Source of the DNA: Desulfobacteraceae bacterium
Lineage (GTDB): Bacteria > Desulfobacterota > Desulfobacteria > Desulfobacterales > Desulfobacteraceae
Reading direction: 5' to 3'
DNA: 31,913 nucleotides
Assembly: GCA_022712835.1 (NCBI GenBank)
Contig: JAFLJU010000696.1
Location: forward strand, 1-31,913
Shown here piece by piece: positions 16,110-23,982 of the stretch (positions are counted from its first letter, which is position 1; every line of letters begins with the position of its first letter). The notes beneath the pieces are model-generated. The model did no database searches. It saw only the letters and a program-made list of their open reading frames with translations, and was not told the DNA's origin. The translations under genes were made by a program, and so were the position numbers.

Positions 16110-17291
16110 ATGAGAGAACAATACGATCAAAAACTTGTTGTGTACGAACCTATTTGCCGGAATTTGGAACATGTTCCTGTTAATGCTGAAATGATTCGTA
16201 TTCTGGACAGGGCATTGGCTCCGGATGAGATTTTATTCTACGGAGAAAAAAGCCATATTCAAGCGGTTGAAGACGCCCTGGAAGGCAGGTTCAATGCCAG
16301 GTTCACCCCCATACCCATTGACCTACCTCCAAGACACAGCCAATTTCCCCAGAGGATTTTTAAGGATGCTGCCCAGATACTTGGGCTGTTTAAAACGACC
16401 AGGTCCTTTAAAGCCCCCATTTTTTTGGTGCTGAGTTGCAATGCATCTGTTTTATTTGCACTTAAGGCCTTAGGACTTTTCAGCCCGGATAATTTACAGA
16501 TCCAGGTCGTACTTCACAGCATCCTGGCTCGCATCACTGGCTGGCGGTCCCGCAATCCTCTTGTGCGAATGGGGGATTTCAGATCTGCCCTCACCCTTAA
16601 GCCCCATGCCAATATCCAGTATATTGTTCTGGAAAAGGCCATCAGGACCAGGGTCCTTGAGACCCTTCCCCGACTTGAAAAATATTTTCATTTACTGGAC
16701 CATCCCCTGCCACAGACAGATATGCATCTAAAAAAAACTCTCCCTGAGAGGCCGCTTTCATTTGGATTTCTGGGGATAGCTTCTCCAGACAAGGGTTTTC
16801 CCCTATTTGCGAAAACTGCTGGGAAAGTTCAGGGGAAAAACCACAGGTTTTACTGCATAGGGAGCATTTCAAAGGAATGCCCTGAACTGGACATGAGTGG
16901 TCTTGATACATTGCCGGCATCTGGGAAACTGGACAGGAAGGTTTTCCGACAAAAACTGAACAAGCTGCATTATATCTGTCTTCCCTATGAAACAGAGCAT
17001 TATCAATGGTCTGCCTCTGGGGTTCTTCTTGATGCTGTCTGTTGGGAAAAGCCTGTTATTGCCAGATCCGTTCCCATGATTAAGGATCTTTTCACCAGAT
17101 TTGGGAATATTGGGTATCTGTTTGACTCAGATGATGAGTATTATGATATCATTGAAAATTTGAGCAGGAATTTTTCATCGGATTCCTATACGGAGCAGGT
17201 AGGAAACATGAAAAAAATCAAGGCCCAAAGATCCCTGGACAATCTTGCTGCCCAATATCTTGGCTTCACAAGGGGTAGACAGGCAAGATGA
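16110..17291 (+). CDS. Divergent GT-B-like glycosyltransferase
   Basis: A 393-residue cytosolic protein with no signal or membrane segment. The C-terminal half looks like a GT-B (GT4-like) donor domain: FGFLGIASPDKGFPLF near residues 217-232 is the interdomain strand-loop, SASGVLLDAVCWEKPVIARS near 305-325 corresponds to the donor-sugar helix of GT4 enzymes, and GYLFDSDDE follows. The usual EGxxxxxxE motif is degraded. The N-terminal half has no recognisable motif. GAGGAT precedes the ATG. Its stop overlaps the start of the flippase gene by 4 bp (ATGA). It probably adds a sugar to the lipid-linked repeat unit exported by the next gene; donor and acceptor are unknown. Confidence 0.7.
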   Translation: MREQYDQKLVVYEPICRNLEHVPVNAEMIRILDRALAPDEILFYGEKSHIQAVEDALEGRFNARFTPIPIDLPPRHSQFPQRIFKDAAQILGLFKTTRSFKAPIFLVLSCNASVLFALKALGLFSPDNLQIQVVLHSILARITGWRSRNPLVRMGDFRSALTLKPHANIQYIVLEKAIRTRVLETLPRLEKYFHLLDHPLPQTDMHLKKTLPERPLSFGFLGIASPDKGFPLFAKTAGKVQGKNHRFYCIGSISKECPELDMSGLDTLPASGKLDRKVFRQKLNKLHYICLPYETEHYQWSASGVLLDAVCWEKPVIARSVPMIKDLFTRFGNIGYLFDSDDEYYDIIENLSRNFSSDSYTEQVGNMKKIKAQRSLDNLAAQYLGFTRGRQAR

Positions 17292-18781
17292 GCCGATTCA
17301 GCCACAATGTATTGTTCAACCAACTGGGGTTCATTGTATCGGCAGGGTGTGCTTTTGTTATTTCACCCATTACGGTGAGGGCTTTGGGAAATGAGTCATA
17401 TGGTATCTGGTCTTTGCTGATTTCTTTTTCAGGGCATTATGGTTTGTTGACATTCGGCCTTCAGAGTGCTTTGTCCAGATATCTTGCCTATTCCCTTGCC
17501 CAAAAGGATGACAAAGCGGTAAACGGGTATTTTAATACTGCTTTGGCAGCTTTAGGGGTATCTGCTCTGATTGCGGTCTGTGCCGGAGGGGTAATTGCCT
17601 TTTCTCTGGAGCATTTTTTTATAATTCCTGCGGCTCGGATTGAGGAGACCAGACTCACCTGCATTGTGATTTCCTTTACAGCGGGCATGACATTTTTAAC
17701 AGCCCCATTCAATGGGGTTTTGGTGGGGGCCAGGCGATTCGGTCTGGTGAATATGATTGGGATCAGTTCCACCCTTGTCCGGACCCTCCTGGTATATCTT
17801 CTTTTAATACAGGGTTACGGCATTCTTCATCTGGCCTTACTGACCCTGGGAATGACAATGGCAGTGGGGCTATTCCAAATAGGTGCGGTGCGGTTTGCCT
17901 TTAATCGCCTGGCGATAGGCTGGCAATTTATTACCCGGGCATGTTTCAGGGATCTGGTCAATTTCGGACTCAAAGCCTTTACCGTGAACTTTGCTGTTAT
18001 TCTGGTCTATCAATGCGACCTCATTGTTATCGGGGTATTTTTGCCTCCTGAAAGGATTACCATCTACAGCCTTGGGCTGACCCTTATTACCTATTATATC
18101 CAATTGATCAATTCAGGGGTGGGGGTACTCACCACCCACCTTGTGGGGATTTTTGCGGGCAAAGGCATTTCAGGTGTTCGGGATATTTTTCTACCGGTGA
18201 GCACCCTTCTTTTTGTGATTGCCGGTGTTATTGTCTCCGGCTGCATCATCTACGGAGAGTCTTTCTACCTGCTGTGGATGGGACCGGAATATTCTGAAGC
18301 AGCCTGGTTTATGGTGCTGCTCATGGTGCCCCAGTTTTTTGCAACCGGTACCCGTATCTGTACAAGCCTGCTCATTGCCACCAACACCATTGGGCCCATG
18401 GCCAAGTTTGCCATTGTTGAAGGTATTTTCAACCTTTTTCTAAGCCTGGTGCTGGTTCAGTTCCTGGGTTTAAAAGGGGTGGCTTGGGGAACCATGATTC
18501 CCAATATGATCAACAGCCTGGTGATTTTGCCCTGGCTAGCCCTTGGACAAGTGAAAATTCCCTTGAGGACTTTTTTCTATAAGGCCCTGTGTCCAGGATT
18601 GATCACGTGGACTGTAGGTATGGCTGTGGGATATCTGAGCCTCTCTATCATGGCTGCAGAGGCCTGGCTGACATTTGGGATGAGCGTGGCAATGACCACC
18701 CTTCTTATGGGGGGGGTATCCATGTTGGTATTAAAACTCTGGGGCATCCGGCTTAAGGCATTATTGGGACAATTAACCTGA
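17288..18781 (+). CDS. Wzx-type polysaccharide flippase (MOP superfamily)
   Basis: A 497-residue polytopic membrane protein with about 12-14 hydrophobic helices. The N-terminus (FNQLGFIVSAGCAFVISPIT, then VRALGNESYGIWSLLISFS) is typical of polysaccharide transporter/Wzx proteins, where a Gly-x-Trp-segment follows the first helix. Such proteins flip undecaprenyl-pyrophosphate-linked oligosaccharides from the inner to the outer leaflet. It overlaps the preceding gene by 4 bp and the next starts 4 bp after it, so the three genes form one unit. Confidence 0.88.
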   Translation: MSRFSHNVLFNQLGFIVSAGCAFVISPITVRALGNESYGIWSLLISFSGHYGLLTFGLQSALSRYLAYSLAQKDDKAVNGYFNTALAALGVSALIAVCAGGVIAFSLEHFFIIPAARIEETRLTCIVISFTAGMTFLTAPFNGVLVGARRFGLVNMIGISSTLVRTLLVYLLLIQGYGILHLALLTLGMTMAVGLFQIGAVRFAFNRLAIGWQFITRACFRDLVNFGLKAFTVNFAVILVYQCDLIVIGVFLPPERITIYSLGLTLITYYIQLINSGVGVLTTHLVGIFAGKGISGVRDIFLPVSTLLFVIAGVIVSGCIIYGESFYLLWMGPEYSEAAWFMVLLMVPQFFATGTRICTSLLIATNTIGPMAKFAIVEGIFNLFLSLVLVQFLGLKGVAWGTMIPNMINSLVILPWLALGQVKIPLRTFFYKALCPGLITWTVGMAVGYLSLSIMAAEAWLTFGMSVAMTTLLMGGVSMLVLKLWGIRLKALLGQLT

Positions 18782-18785
18782 AAAG

Positions 18786-19814
18786 ATGGGGGATAAGCGT
18801 GTGGATAAAAGGGAGGGACCCAATGATTTGCCAGTTGTCAGTGTTATTATCTCTGTCTATAATAGTGAGACTTTCATAGGGACGACCCTGGCCAGTGTAT
18901 GGAATCAGACCTTTCAATCCTATGAGATTATTGTGGTGGATGACGGGTCAACAGACGACACTGCAGGGGTATTGGCTCCCTTTCAAGAGAGGATTCAATA
19001 TGTTTATCAGCATAATCAAGGGGTCTCTGCGGCCCGGAATGCCGGTGCTAAAAAAGCCAGGGGTAAATACCTGGCTTTTTTGGATCATGATGATTTGTGG
19101 GGGGCTCAGAAACTGGAAAAACAGGTTGAGGCTTATGAGCGCCATCCGGATGCCGGTTTTGTGTTCACAGAAGGGGTCTCTTTTAACCATACAGGGATCA
19201 TTAACCCGGGTCTGAGTTTTAATTATCTCAAGGAATGGATCTGTTCTAATTCCTCCCCAAAGAATATCTCCAGCACCCAGGTCGTCATAAAAGGGGATTT
19301 ATTTCATGATCTCATACAGAGAAATTCTGTAGCCACAAGCTCTGCTGTCATCATTAATACCGATTTGTTCAGAGCCTTGGGCGGATTTAATACGGCCATT
19401 CCAATAGGCGAGGATTATGACCTCTATCTGAGGCTTGCCCGCAACCATCCTGCAGTATTTATTCATTGCCCCCTGTTTTTTTACCGGGTGAGTGACCTGA
19501 GCCTTTCCGGGAGCCTGGATGAAAGGGGAAATACCTGGAGAACAGCTGCTATCCAGGTGTTGGAGGGGCAGATTCCTTTATATCCGGATGAAATCAAGAA
19601 GCTTATTTGTTTATCTCTGTCACAAAAGTATTTTGAAACAGGTTATTTTTATTATGACAAAGGTGAACTTAACAAAGCCAAGAAACGGTTTCAGCGGGCA
19701 TGGCAATTGCGTAAAACAGATGTGAGATCTCTTGTGTACTGGCTTGCTACCTGGTTACTGCCAGATGGGGTTCAAAAAATAAGAGCGGTGAAACAAAGGC
19801 GCATGCCGGAATAA
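18786..19814 (+). CDS. Family 2 glycosyltransferase
   Basis: A 342-residue GT-A enzyme of family GT2. The nucleotide-sugar signature is VSVIISVYNSE near 18-28, VDDGSTDD at 51-58, and the metal-binding DXD-like motif is DHDD at 100-103. GEDYDLYLRLARNHP further on matches the ED acceptor/catalytic region. The C-terminal 80 residues (YFETGYFYYDKGELNKAKKR) look like a TPR-like helical repeat. It is the last gene of the plus-strand trio. Its stop abuts the stop of the yaaA remnant on the other strand, leaving no room for a terminator. Confidence 0.9.
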   Translation: MGDKRVDKREGPNDLPVVSVIISVYNSETFIGTTLASVWNQTFQSYEIIVVDDGSTDDTAGVLAPFQERIQYVYQHNQGVSAARNAGAKKARGKYLAFLDHDDLWGAQKLEKQVEAYERHPDAGFVFTEGVSFNHTGIINPGLSFNYLKEWICSNSSPKNISSTQVVIKGDLFHDLIQRNSVATSSAVIINTDLFRALGGFNTAIPIGEDYDLYLRLARNHPAVFIHCPLFFYRVSDLSLSGSLDERGNTWRTAAIQVLEGQIPLYPDEIKKLICLSLSQKYFETGYFYYDKGELNKAKKRFQRAWQLRKTDVRSLVYWLATWLLPDGVQKIRAVKQRRMPE

Positions 19815-20027
19815 TCACCGGATAAAAAACCATTCTAAAGGGCGTGAATGCACATCTGAATACCCATAACCTTCCAAAACCATTTCTTTGAGCCCCTTAG
19901 GGGGCTCAATAAAATTTTCAATCACAGCTTTGGCAAACAATCCCCTGGCCTGCTTGGCTCTAACAGAGGCGTTTTTTAATTTACCCTTTCCCTGAATTGA
20001 CGGACACAAAATTATGCTGGCAAGCAT
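19815..20027 (-). pseudogene. C-terminal fragment of a YaaA-like (peroxide stress/UPF0246) protein
   Basis: Seventy residues remain of a family that is normally about 250 long. The segment VRAKQARGLFAKAVIENFIE matches the conserved AKxARGLMxRxxIxN block of YaaA, and the end (GYGYSDVHSRPLEWFFIR) matches the family's GYxxxxxxSxxxxWxFxR terminus. A stop codon lies 15 codons upstream of the only ATG and no homologous N-terminal part can be seen, so the 5' two thirds were lost. Full YaaA proteins protect DNA by limiting free iron under peroxide stress; this fragment should not function. Confidence 0.6.
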
Positions 20028-20085
20028 CGGGTTAACAACAAATTTGATAGCTCGACCGCCTCCCCCAGCTTAAAAAAATTGCAAA

Positions 20086-20181
20086 CTGTTAAAAGCGGAG
20101 AATATCCTAATCACACAAAGCTCTCGAGGTATTCAAGAAAAGGCTCCTTTATTGGGTATTCCTGTTCTGGTACTGAGAAAT
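20086..20181 (+). pseudogene. Fragment of a wecB-like UDP-GlcNAc 2-epimerase
   Basis: The plus-strand frame reads KAENILITQSSRGIQEKAP then LLGIPVLVLRNE. It aligns with the highly conserved active-site block of WecB, LxLTDSGGIQEEAPxLGKPVLVLR. The DSGG is altered to SSRG and the TERPE that normally follows is gone. Only about 30 residues are recognisable, flanked by an in-frame stop upstream (20071) and by the 3' end of the gene at 20193. It is a relic of a former polysaccharide gene. Confidence 0.6.
20115..20127 (+). repeat. 13-bp direct repeat, right copy (ACAAAGCTCTCGA)
   Basis: Identical to 15915-15927 and within the wecB-like fragment. The two copies bracket the plus-strand polysaccharide module. 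Confidence 0.5.
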
Positions 20182-20192
20182 GAAAGCAATTA

Positions 20193-21611
20193 TCACATCT
20201 TAGGCAAAATGAAATCAATGCGTTTAATGAGATCAATTCTCCTTTTGGCATTGGTTCCGGGAACGTTTTGGGTGTCCCCGGCTCTATCAAAGGTCCCTAA
20301 GGAATAATCTCTCGTGGAAAGGTCTTTGACGGCAAAGTAAACCCGTTTACCTGGAATCAGTAGGTTTTGGTCTTCTTTTTTTAATCTAAAGGGTGCCCAT
20401 ACGGCCTGATAATAGGGCCATACCTTCTTAAAATACCCTTTTTTACTATATTCGACCCCCTTAAATCTGGAATCTCCAATGATAATCGCAAAATCAGCTT
20501 CTTCATAGTTTGCGTTGGTGATTGGAGAAAATGAATATTTGAGTTCATAAGCAGAAAAAGAATTCTTGTTGTCTTTGTATTTGTCTGAAAAACCAATTTC
20601 AAATTTTCCAGTTCTGCTATGAAATGTCACGGCCGGAGAATTGATAGTCTCATTATTCTGGGGTTCAGAATCATAATAAAATTCAATCTCATCCATCCAT
20701 ATAAAGTAGGGGGGTACTGCCAATCCCTGGTAGGGGCGGAATGTAATGTAAAATTTATACATACTGTTAAAATAGTCCCTATCCATATCTCGGATACTTT
20801 TACTTGGATGGGGGTAACGGTTGGCATTGCTAAACGAGTTGTTATGGTTTGGATGACCGTCCAGAAGCACATGGGTCCATCCCCCTCCCCTGTTAAACAC
20901 ACTGTGATACCAATGCCCTCCTTCCCCGTTAAAAGGCCCGATACTCATTGTTGCCGAAGGTTGGGGAGAACGACTTCCCTTTGGATCATTGCTCACACTA
21001 TCTGGCATTTTCACATAAAAACTAAGCCTGTTTTTCTTTTCAGCCTGGGGAAACGGCAACATATTATTTTTTGGAGACGTATTCATAAAATAGAGATAGG
21101 GATGCCCTACTCTCACCTTGGTCCGAGGAAAAGGATCCATGCCCTGATCCAATAATTTAAAGTATTCGGATTTACTGTTGAGTTTTTCCCCATGAATTCC
21201 AGACTGGTTTACTCCACCAGTTGTAATAATTTTCAGGCTGTTACCCTTTACTGCAACTTTATTGTCTATTTCAAGAAATCCATAGGTTTCATACCCCATA
21301 TGCCCGCTGTTATAGGTACATTTATACCGTTTAAAAAGGTTAAAAACCTTCTTATCTTGTGGATAGGAGATTGAGTCCATCCATCCTGATGTTCCGGACA
21401 GATAGGAATTAATCTCAGTTGAACTGGGGTGGTATTTCCATCCGTTCAGAGAATTTTCAGGCAGTTTCCCCCCTGGTGTTGGCACAAAGGTATCAAAATT
21501 AAGAAACACTGCCCCCCCAGAGTAATTACTAGTTTCCATGGCATTGACCAAACCAGTCATTAAACCCAGAAGTATGAAGGCTAAGGTATAAATCCTATTT
21601 ATTTTTAACAT
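20193..21611 (-). CDS. Secreted protein of unknown function in the exopolysaccharide operon
   Basis: I chose the ATG at 21611, giving 472 residues, because it begins with a clean signal peptide: MLKINR, a hydrophobic core YTLAFILLGLMTG and a cleavage-like LVNA. Upstream in-frame starts (ATG at 21620 and 21632, TTG at 21656) extend into the preceding GT4 gene, and none has an obvious ribosome site. The mature part is rich in Tyr, Phe, Asn and Pro, has few cysteines, and looks beta-rich (FYITFRPYQG, YFIWMDEIEFYYD, VTFHSRTGKFEIGF). That would suit a carbohydrate-binding or lyase-like jelly-roll, but I see no known motif. There is no PEP-CTERM sorting tail and no C-terminal membrane anchor. It is the last gene of the operon; exopolysaccharide binding, modification or degradation in the periplasm or outside the cell would be reasonable. 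Confidence 0.7.
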   Translation of the reverse strand: MLKINRIYTLAFILLGLMTGLVNAMETSNYSGGAVFLNFDTFVPTPGGKLPENSLNGWKYHPSSTEINSYLSGTSGWMDSISYPQDKKVFNLFKRYKCTYNSGHMGYETYGFLEIDNKVAVKGNSLKIITTGGVNQSGIHGEKLNSKSEYFKLLDQGMDPFPRTKVRVGHPYLYFMNTSPKNNMLPFPQAEKKNRLSFYVKMPDSVSNDPKGSRSPQPSATMSIGPFNGEGGHWYHSVFNRGGGWTHVLLDGHPNHNNSFSNANRYPHPSKSIRDMDRDYFNSMYKFYITFRPYQGLAVPPYFIWMDEIEFYYDSEPQNNETINSPAVTFHSRTGKFEIGFSDKYKDNKNSFSAYELKYSFSPITNANYEEADFAIIIGDSRFKGVEYSKKGYFKKVWPYYQAVWAPFRLKKEDQNLLIPGKRVYFAVKDLSTRDYSLGTFDRAGDTQNVPGTNAKRRIDLIKRIDFILPKM

Positions 21612-22776
21612 GGGAACCATTTTTTTGACCATGGATATCAATGATGGACTGGGCAATATGAACCCAGTTCAAGCGATGATGGATCTCTGACAATCCATTT
21701 TTCCCCAAAAAAATCCGTTTGGATTTATCCCTGGCAAGATCCTCCAATGCATGTTCCAGAGCATTTGTATCGCCCTCCTTAAATAGCAAACCGGTTTTTC
21801 CATTATCAATGAGGTCACGAATATTTCCCGTATCTGGAGCAATGACAGGTTTTTCCATGGCCATGTATTCCGGAATTTTCATAGGGGATGCATAAAAGGT
21901 GGTCTTGGGGCTGACTGCAATATCAAAAAGGCTGACATGTGCTTTAACCGCCGTATGGGATACCCTGCCCGTGATCCTCAAAGCATTCTCACACCCCAAC
22001 TGCATGGCTCTTTTCTCTATCTGTGGCCGGATACTTCCGTCCCCAACCAGGAGAAGCAAGGCCTGAGGACAAACTTTTTGCAGACTGCTAAAGGCATCCA
22101 CCAGCATATCAATACCATGCCACGGCCTCAATATCCCTGTAAAACCAATTACAAGGTTGTCTTCTGATATCCCAAGATCCCTCATCAAGGTCTGGGATTT
22201 CCCCATGGGATTAAATTTTTCCGGATTAACCCCATTGGGCATGACCAGAATATGATCAGATGGAACCCCAATGGTTTGAAGATGTTGTTTTAAAGGGCTG
22301 GATACCACAATGGTTTTAAACGATTGGCTGCATATCTTTTTTTCCAATAAAAGGGAAAGCTGTTTAAAATATAATTTCTCATCAGATTCATTGGCTCTTT
22401 CATAGGCCAGGGGTGCGTTTACCTCCAAAAACACCGGTATTTTGTACTGTCGGCCAATACCGACAACGGCATAATTATAAGTGATATACCGATCATAAAT
22501 AAAATCAGGCTTAAACCGCCTGATTTGCTTTTTCAAATTGGCATAGGCGACCAAATTGTACCCCAATTCCAGACATTCATAGGCCGGCCCATTAACCATA
22601 TTTTTCAATATTTCAAATTTTGATTGCTGACGGGTTGAGGCAACCTGGATTCCATCGGCGGCAGGCCCGGTAACCAAAATTTTGTGTCCCAATGTTTTAA
22701 AGGCATTGACCATTTCTCCAATATGAATGCCCTCAGCGCCATCCCCCAATGTCCTGTGGTGGTAAAGTATTCTCAT
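21595..22776 (-). CDS. Family 4 glycosyltransferase
   Basis: A 393-residue GT-B retaining glycosyltransferase. The N-terminal acceptor domain carries HRTLGDGAEGIHIGEMVNAF, a GT4 glycine-rich loop. The donor domain starts near residue 205 (IGFTGILRPWHGIDMLVDAF), with LLLVGDGS following. The nucleotide-sugar motif is represented by SPMKIPEYMAMEKPVIAPD near 310, where the usual first Glu of EX7E is replaced and the second retained. Its ATG overlaps the stop of the preceding GT4 gene by 1 base (TAATG), and its 3' end overlaps the secreted protein gene by 17 bp. Sugar specificity is unknown. Confidence 0.88.
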   Translation of the reverse strand: MRILYHHRTLGDGAEGIHIGEMVNAFKTLGHKILVTGPAADGIQVASTRQQSKFEILKNMVNGPAYECLELGYNLVAYANLKKQIRRFKPDFIYDRYITYNYAVVGIGRQYKIPVFLEVNAPLAYERANESDEKLYFKQLSLLLEKKICSQSFKTIVVSSPLKQHLQTIGVPSDHILVMPNGVNPEKFNPMGKSQTLMRDLGISEDNLVIGFTGILRPWHGIDMLVDAFSSLQKVCPQALLLLVGDGSIRPQIEKRAMQLGCENALRITGRVSHTAVKAHVSLFDIAVSPKTTFYASPMKIPEYMAMEKPVIAPDTGNIRDLIDNGKTGLLFKEGDTNALEHALEDLARDKSKRIFLGKNGLSEIHHRLNWVHIAQSIIDIHGQKNGSHVKNK

Positions 22777-23978
22777 TATTTTCCCGGTTTTAAATTTAAA
22801 ATCCGATTATAAACCTCAATCACATTTTTTGCACACCACCCCCAACCATAGGATTTCATATGCTGTGCAATCTGTTTTCTGTCATAGTTACCCTTGGCTG
22901 CATCCATGAAAAAAGGAAAAACATCTGGACCATGGTTGGGAGCCACCTGCCCAAGAAAAGAATGGCTCAAGATATCTGGCACACACCCCACATCTGTAGC
23001 CACACAGGGACAACCGCAGGCCAATGCTTCAGTTAAAACGTTGGGACTGCCCTCGCCCCGGCTGAGCAGACAAAACAAATCTGCTGCATTATACCAAAGG
23101 GCAAGATCTTTATTGCTGACCCGACCTATAAAGGTAACATGATTGCATAGGGATAAGGTCTGGACCAGCCTGGTCAATTTGCCCCTGTAATCGCCCTCGG
23201 GTCCTTTGGCACCCAAAATGTAGAGGTGGGCATCGGGTTTGATATCAAGAAGATTTTTAAAACTTCGAATGGCCCTGTCATGGCCCTTTCTGAAAATAAG
23301 AGACCCTACGGACAATACCAGATAATCATTCTCGGGAAGTGCAAGCTTATGCCTGCATCGTTTTTGATCCATCTGCCTGAATATATCGAGATCAACTCCA
23401 TTTCTGATGGTGAGAACCCGGTCTTTGTCGAACCCTATATCCAAAACATGGGATTTAAGTTCATCACTCAGTGTAATAATTTGATCTGATAGAGGAAGAC
23501 AATACCTGATTATTCGGCTCCTAAGACTTTTTTCATTGAGGCAAAGCGCCTCTTTTCCCCTGATGGTAACCAATAGTTTTTTGCTGGTTAACCATGAAAG
23601 TAGACGCCCGGATGGCAAGTCTGGATAGGTCCAGTGCAAATCAATGAGGTCAAATTCAAATCTCTTCTTCCATCGGTACAAACATGCCATTACCGCCACG
23701 GTAAAAGTTAGGGCATCAATGAACTTAAACATTCCCGGAATGATGAAAAATCTAGGATGAAAAACTTCCATCCCGCCGAGGGTTTCTTTATAAGGTATTT
23801 TGGATATATGGCAATATTTTTCAAATAAAAACGACAAAGGAAACCAAGGGACCGGATTGATTACCTTAACCTGGCAATGGGTATTAATATGCGCTAACCG
23901 GTTCATAACAAAAATACCAAAATCAGGTTTTTGTGAATTGGGGAACAGATAGCTGATGGCTAATATTTTCAGTGGCAT
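22776..23978 (-). CDS. Family 4 glycosyltransferase
   Basis: A 400-residue GT-B enzyme. The N-terminus (LAISYLFPNSQKPDFGIFV) is the acceptor-domain opening common in exopolysaccharide GT4 proteins. The donor domain has VLSVGSLIFRKGHD near 225-240, LYILGAKGPEGDYR and the EX7E motif as RGEGSPNVLTEALACGCP near 315, with both glutamates present. It starts 4 bp after the AsnB stop codon and joins the next GT gene through TAATG, so the three are coupled. It is predicted cytoplasmic or membrane-peripheral; donor sugar unknown. Confidence 0.9.
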   Translation of the reverse strand: MPLKILAISYLFPNSQKPDFGIFVMNRLAHINTHCQVKVINPVPWFPLSFLFEKYCHISKIPYKETLGGMEVFHPRFFIIPGMFKFIDALTFTVAVMACLYRWKKRFEFDLIDLHWTYPDLPSGRLLSWLTSKKLLVTIRGKEALCLNEKSLRSRIIRYCLPLSDQIITLSDELKSHVLDIGFDKDRVLTIRNGVDLDIFRQMDQKRCRHKLALPENDYLVLSVGSLIFRKGHDRAIRSFKNLLDIKPDAHLYILGAKGPEGDYRGKLTRLVQTLSLCNHVTFIGRVSNKDLALWYNAADLFCLLSRGEGSPNVLTEALACGCPCVATDVGCVPDILSHSFLGQVAPNHGPDVFPFFMDAAKGNYDRKQIAQHMKSYGWGWCAKNVIEVYNRILNLKPGK

Positions 23979-23982
23979 ATGA

